Part shown: positions 62,401-64,000 of the stretch, in pieces
How positions within the stretch are numbered: the stretch's first letter is position 1
Layout of the letters: every line of letters begins with the position of its first letter
Assembly (NCBI RefSeq): GCF_027580225.2
Contig: NC_073356.2
Coordinates: 15,653,501 to 15,717,500, forward strand
Reading direction: 5' to 3'
Length of the DNA: 64,000 nt
DNA from: Misgurnus anguillicaudatus
Lineage: Eukaryota; Chordata; Actinopteri; Cypriniformes; Cobitidae
Position numbers and translations under genes: made by a program
The notes under the pieces: generated by a model
Told to the model about the DNA's origin: nothing
What the model saw: only the letters and a program-made list of their open reading frames with translations
Databases searched by the model: none

Positions 62401-64000
62401 CTTGCAAGCATATGAATTTGTTCTGGTCCAAAATGCTCCATCACAGCCTAATAAGATTAACATCACACTCATACTAAACATTAGAAAAGGACATCAGTTC
62501 TCGTGAGGGAAGAGGCGTTTTCAACACACTGCTCTTTTGGCTTTTATGATCCAAGACCACTCCCTTAAAACGCACTCATCTGCGGCCTCTAAACCATACT
62601 AGGTATACATCAGCTTTCTTGTGCAAATACAAAGGTCCATACTTCCCAGCTGGATTATTTCACACGCTCCATTTAAAACACAAGAGCATTTGCTCATTTA
62701 CTTAGACAGTCTGCCAAATGTTGAAGCCTGCATTGTTGATCCAAACTACAAACAATAAGTTTCTCAAAAAGCTATGCAGGATTATTACCACAAGGTATAA
62801 AATCCATATTAACCTAAAAGGACAAAGACATTGGATAGGTGGCCCTCCTTGGCTGCCACATGTTATGAGTTGGAGCTCCGCCAAGTCAATGCTAAAACCT
62901 TATATTTTATATATAAATATATTTTATACTTTATATTTATTGGTTTATTAATACTATTCTACACTTAAAAACAATTTAAAAACTTGTTTTATTCAACTTC
63001 TCGATCATTCGCTACTAGCCTTTTAGCATATAGGCTACCGCTTGTTTTGTTTAACATCCTCTCACGCTATCATACACCCATTTAAATGGTGAATGCTTAG
63101 GACATTTGTGAACCTATGATCACAGGTGAAGACAAAACAGTTTGAGCTGCCCAAAATGGTTGTTTTCGCGCATAACTAGTTAAATAAAATAAGTTTAAGC
63201 ATCTTTAAAAAAAAAAGTGCGTCTGAATGTGTATATCAAATTCAACCAACGGTGAGGCTTAACGACAAAAATAGGGTGACGCGGGAGCCAGGAAGTATAT
63301 TGCTATCTGAAGTATTGCCAAAGACGGCGTAACAGGGAAGCAGGAAGTATGGCAAGGGAGACGCAGCGTCTTGTTCCCTTTTCAGGAAACAACATGATGC
63401 AACCCGAGACATTTTCATTTGTCAAACACAACTATGCAATTTGCATACAGAAGATAAGCATTTAAAGCGATATTTGTGATATTATCTTACACTACACAGG
63501 AAATAATATGGATTTTTTTCCCAGAAAACTTCTTGCATAAAATAAAGTCAAGCACTTTCAATGACCTGTATCTATGTATGTATATTTTCAAAAACTTTCC
63601 AGGGCCTTGAATTTTTTCCCCCAGATTCACAAACTTTCAAGGATTTCAAGGACCCGTGGGAACCCCGATTACCATAAAGTTGACTTCAACTCTCGTTGAC
63701 GTTCACACCGTCCACACTGTTCATAAAAAACTAATGACTTCCGGCCATTCGGAAGCTCTTGCCGGTGGCAGTGTGAACACGCAGTTACAAAAAGAAGTTA
63801 CTGGTGTGTATCTTGAGACAAATTAATGGCACTGGCACATTTAAAGATCTGTCAGTGCAAGTTATTTTCAGTAGAGACAGCTGAAACATGTGTTTTAGTC
63901 TAGGACTAACCTTAAGCCTTGTTTTTGAAACCAGGGGTAAATGTGTTCGGCTTAAGAAATAAAGTCATATACACCTAAAATGGCATTAAGGCGAGTAAAT
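59500..64000. other. Probable rnf19a 5' intron, no recognised exon
   Basis: No coding exon with family similarity is visible. The stretch includes a degraded element bounded roughly by GGCTGTACGATTTGG (about 60548) and ATATCGTTACAGCCC (to about 61952). A solo end of the CAGGGTTCCCAC family lies at about 63600-63665, and a fragment of the GGACAGGG family at about 63790-63945. Confidence 0.5.

Overview
This is vertebrate nuclear DNA, most likely from a cyprinid-type teleost. Five split genes with canonical GT-AG introns, AT-rich intergenic DNA, long (TA)n and (GAAA)n microsatellites and very many short non-autonomous DNA transposons point there. The species itself cannot be read from the sequence. 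There is no bacterial operon, CRISPR array or intact autonomous transposon.

Layout. (1) 159-4366, minus: the first 12 coding exons of cpsf1 (CPSF160, mRNA 3'-end processing), running off the left edge, with a ZNF143/SBF-like promoter motif near 4.77 kb. (2) 6376-17705, minus: parp10, ten coding exons, 1174 residues, with two RRMs, KH-like repeats, three UIM-like motifs and a mono-ADP-ribosyltransferase domain. (3) 17.7-18.7 kb: a head-to-head promoter region shared by parp10 and polr2k, with a perfect NRF1 palindrome, a CCAAT box and a perfect interferon-stimulated response element. (4) 19006-19451, plus: polr2k (RPB12/ABC10-alpha), complete, 58 residues, whose last intron has U12-type signals. 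(5) 22363-38675, plus: a short spag1 paralogue/isoform (390 residues) keeping only the two C-terminal TPR blocks. (6) 43038-59235, minus: rnf19a (dorfin), an RBR E3 ligase with two membrane segments, nine coding exons, 810 residues. It converges on spag1, and 59.5-64 kb is probably its 5' intron.

How the genes relate. They do unrelated cellular jobs (mRNA processing, ADP-ribosylation in innate or stress responses, RNA polymerase core, TPR co-chaperone for dynein or R2TP-type assembly, ubiquitin ligation). The order and orientation polr2k(+) spag1(+) rnf19a(-) match my recollection of human 8q22.2. cpsf1 and parp10 are both on human 8q24.3, so the window joins two blocks of one ancestral chromosome arm.

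The remaining sequence is dominated by MITE-like elements. I could delimit five hAT-type copies with perfect 8-bp target-site duplications, several 0.4-0.9 kb fold-back palindromes, and nested insertions up to three layers deep. No convincing new multi-gene system is present. The most useful observations are the U12 intron, the ISRE at parp10, the H-Y-L triad, the truncated spag1 architecture and the dated nesting of transposons.
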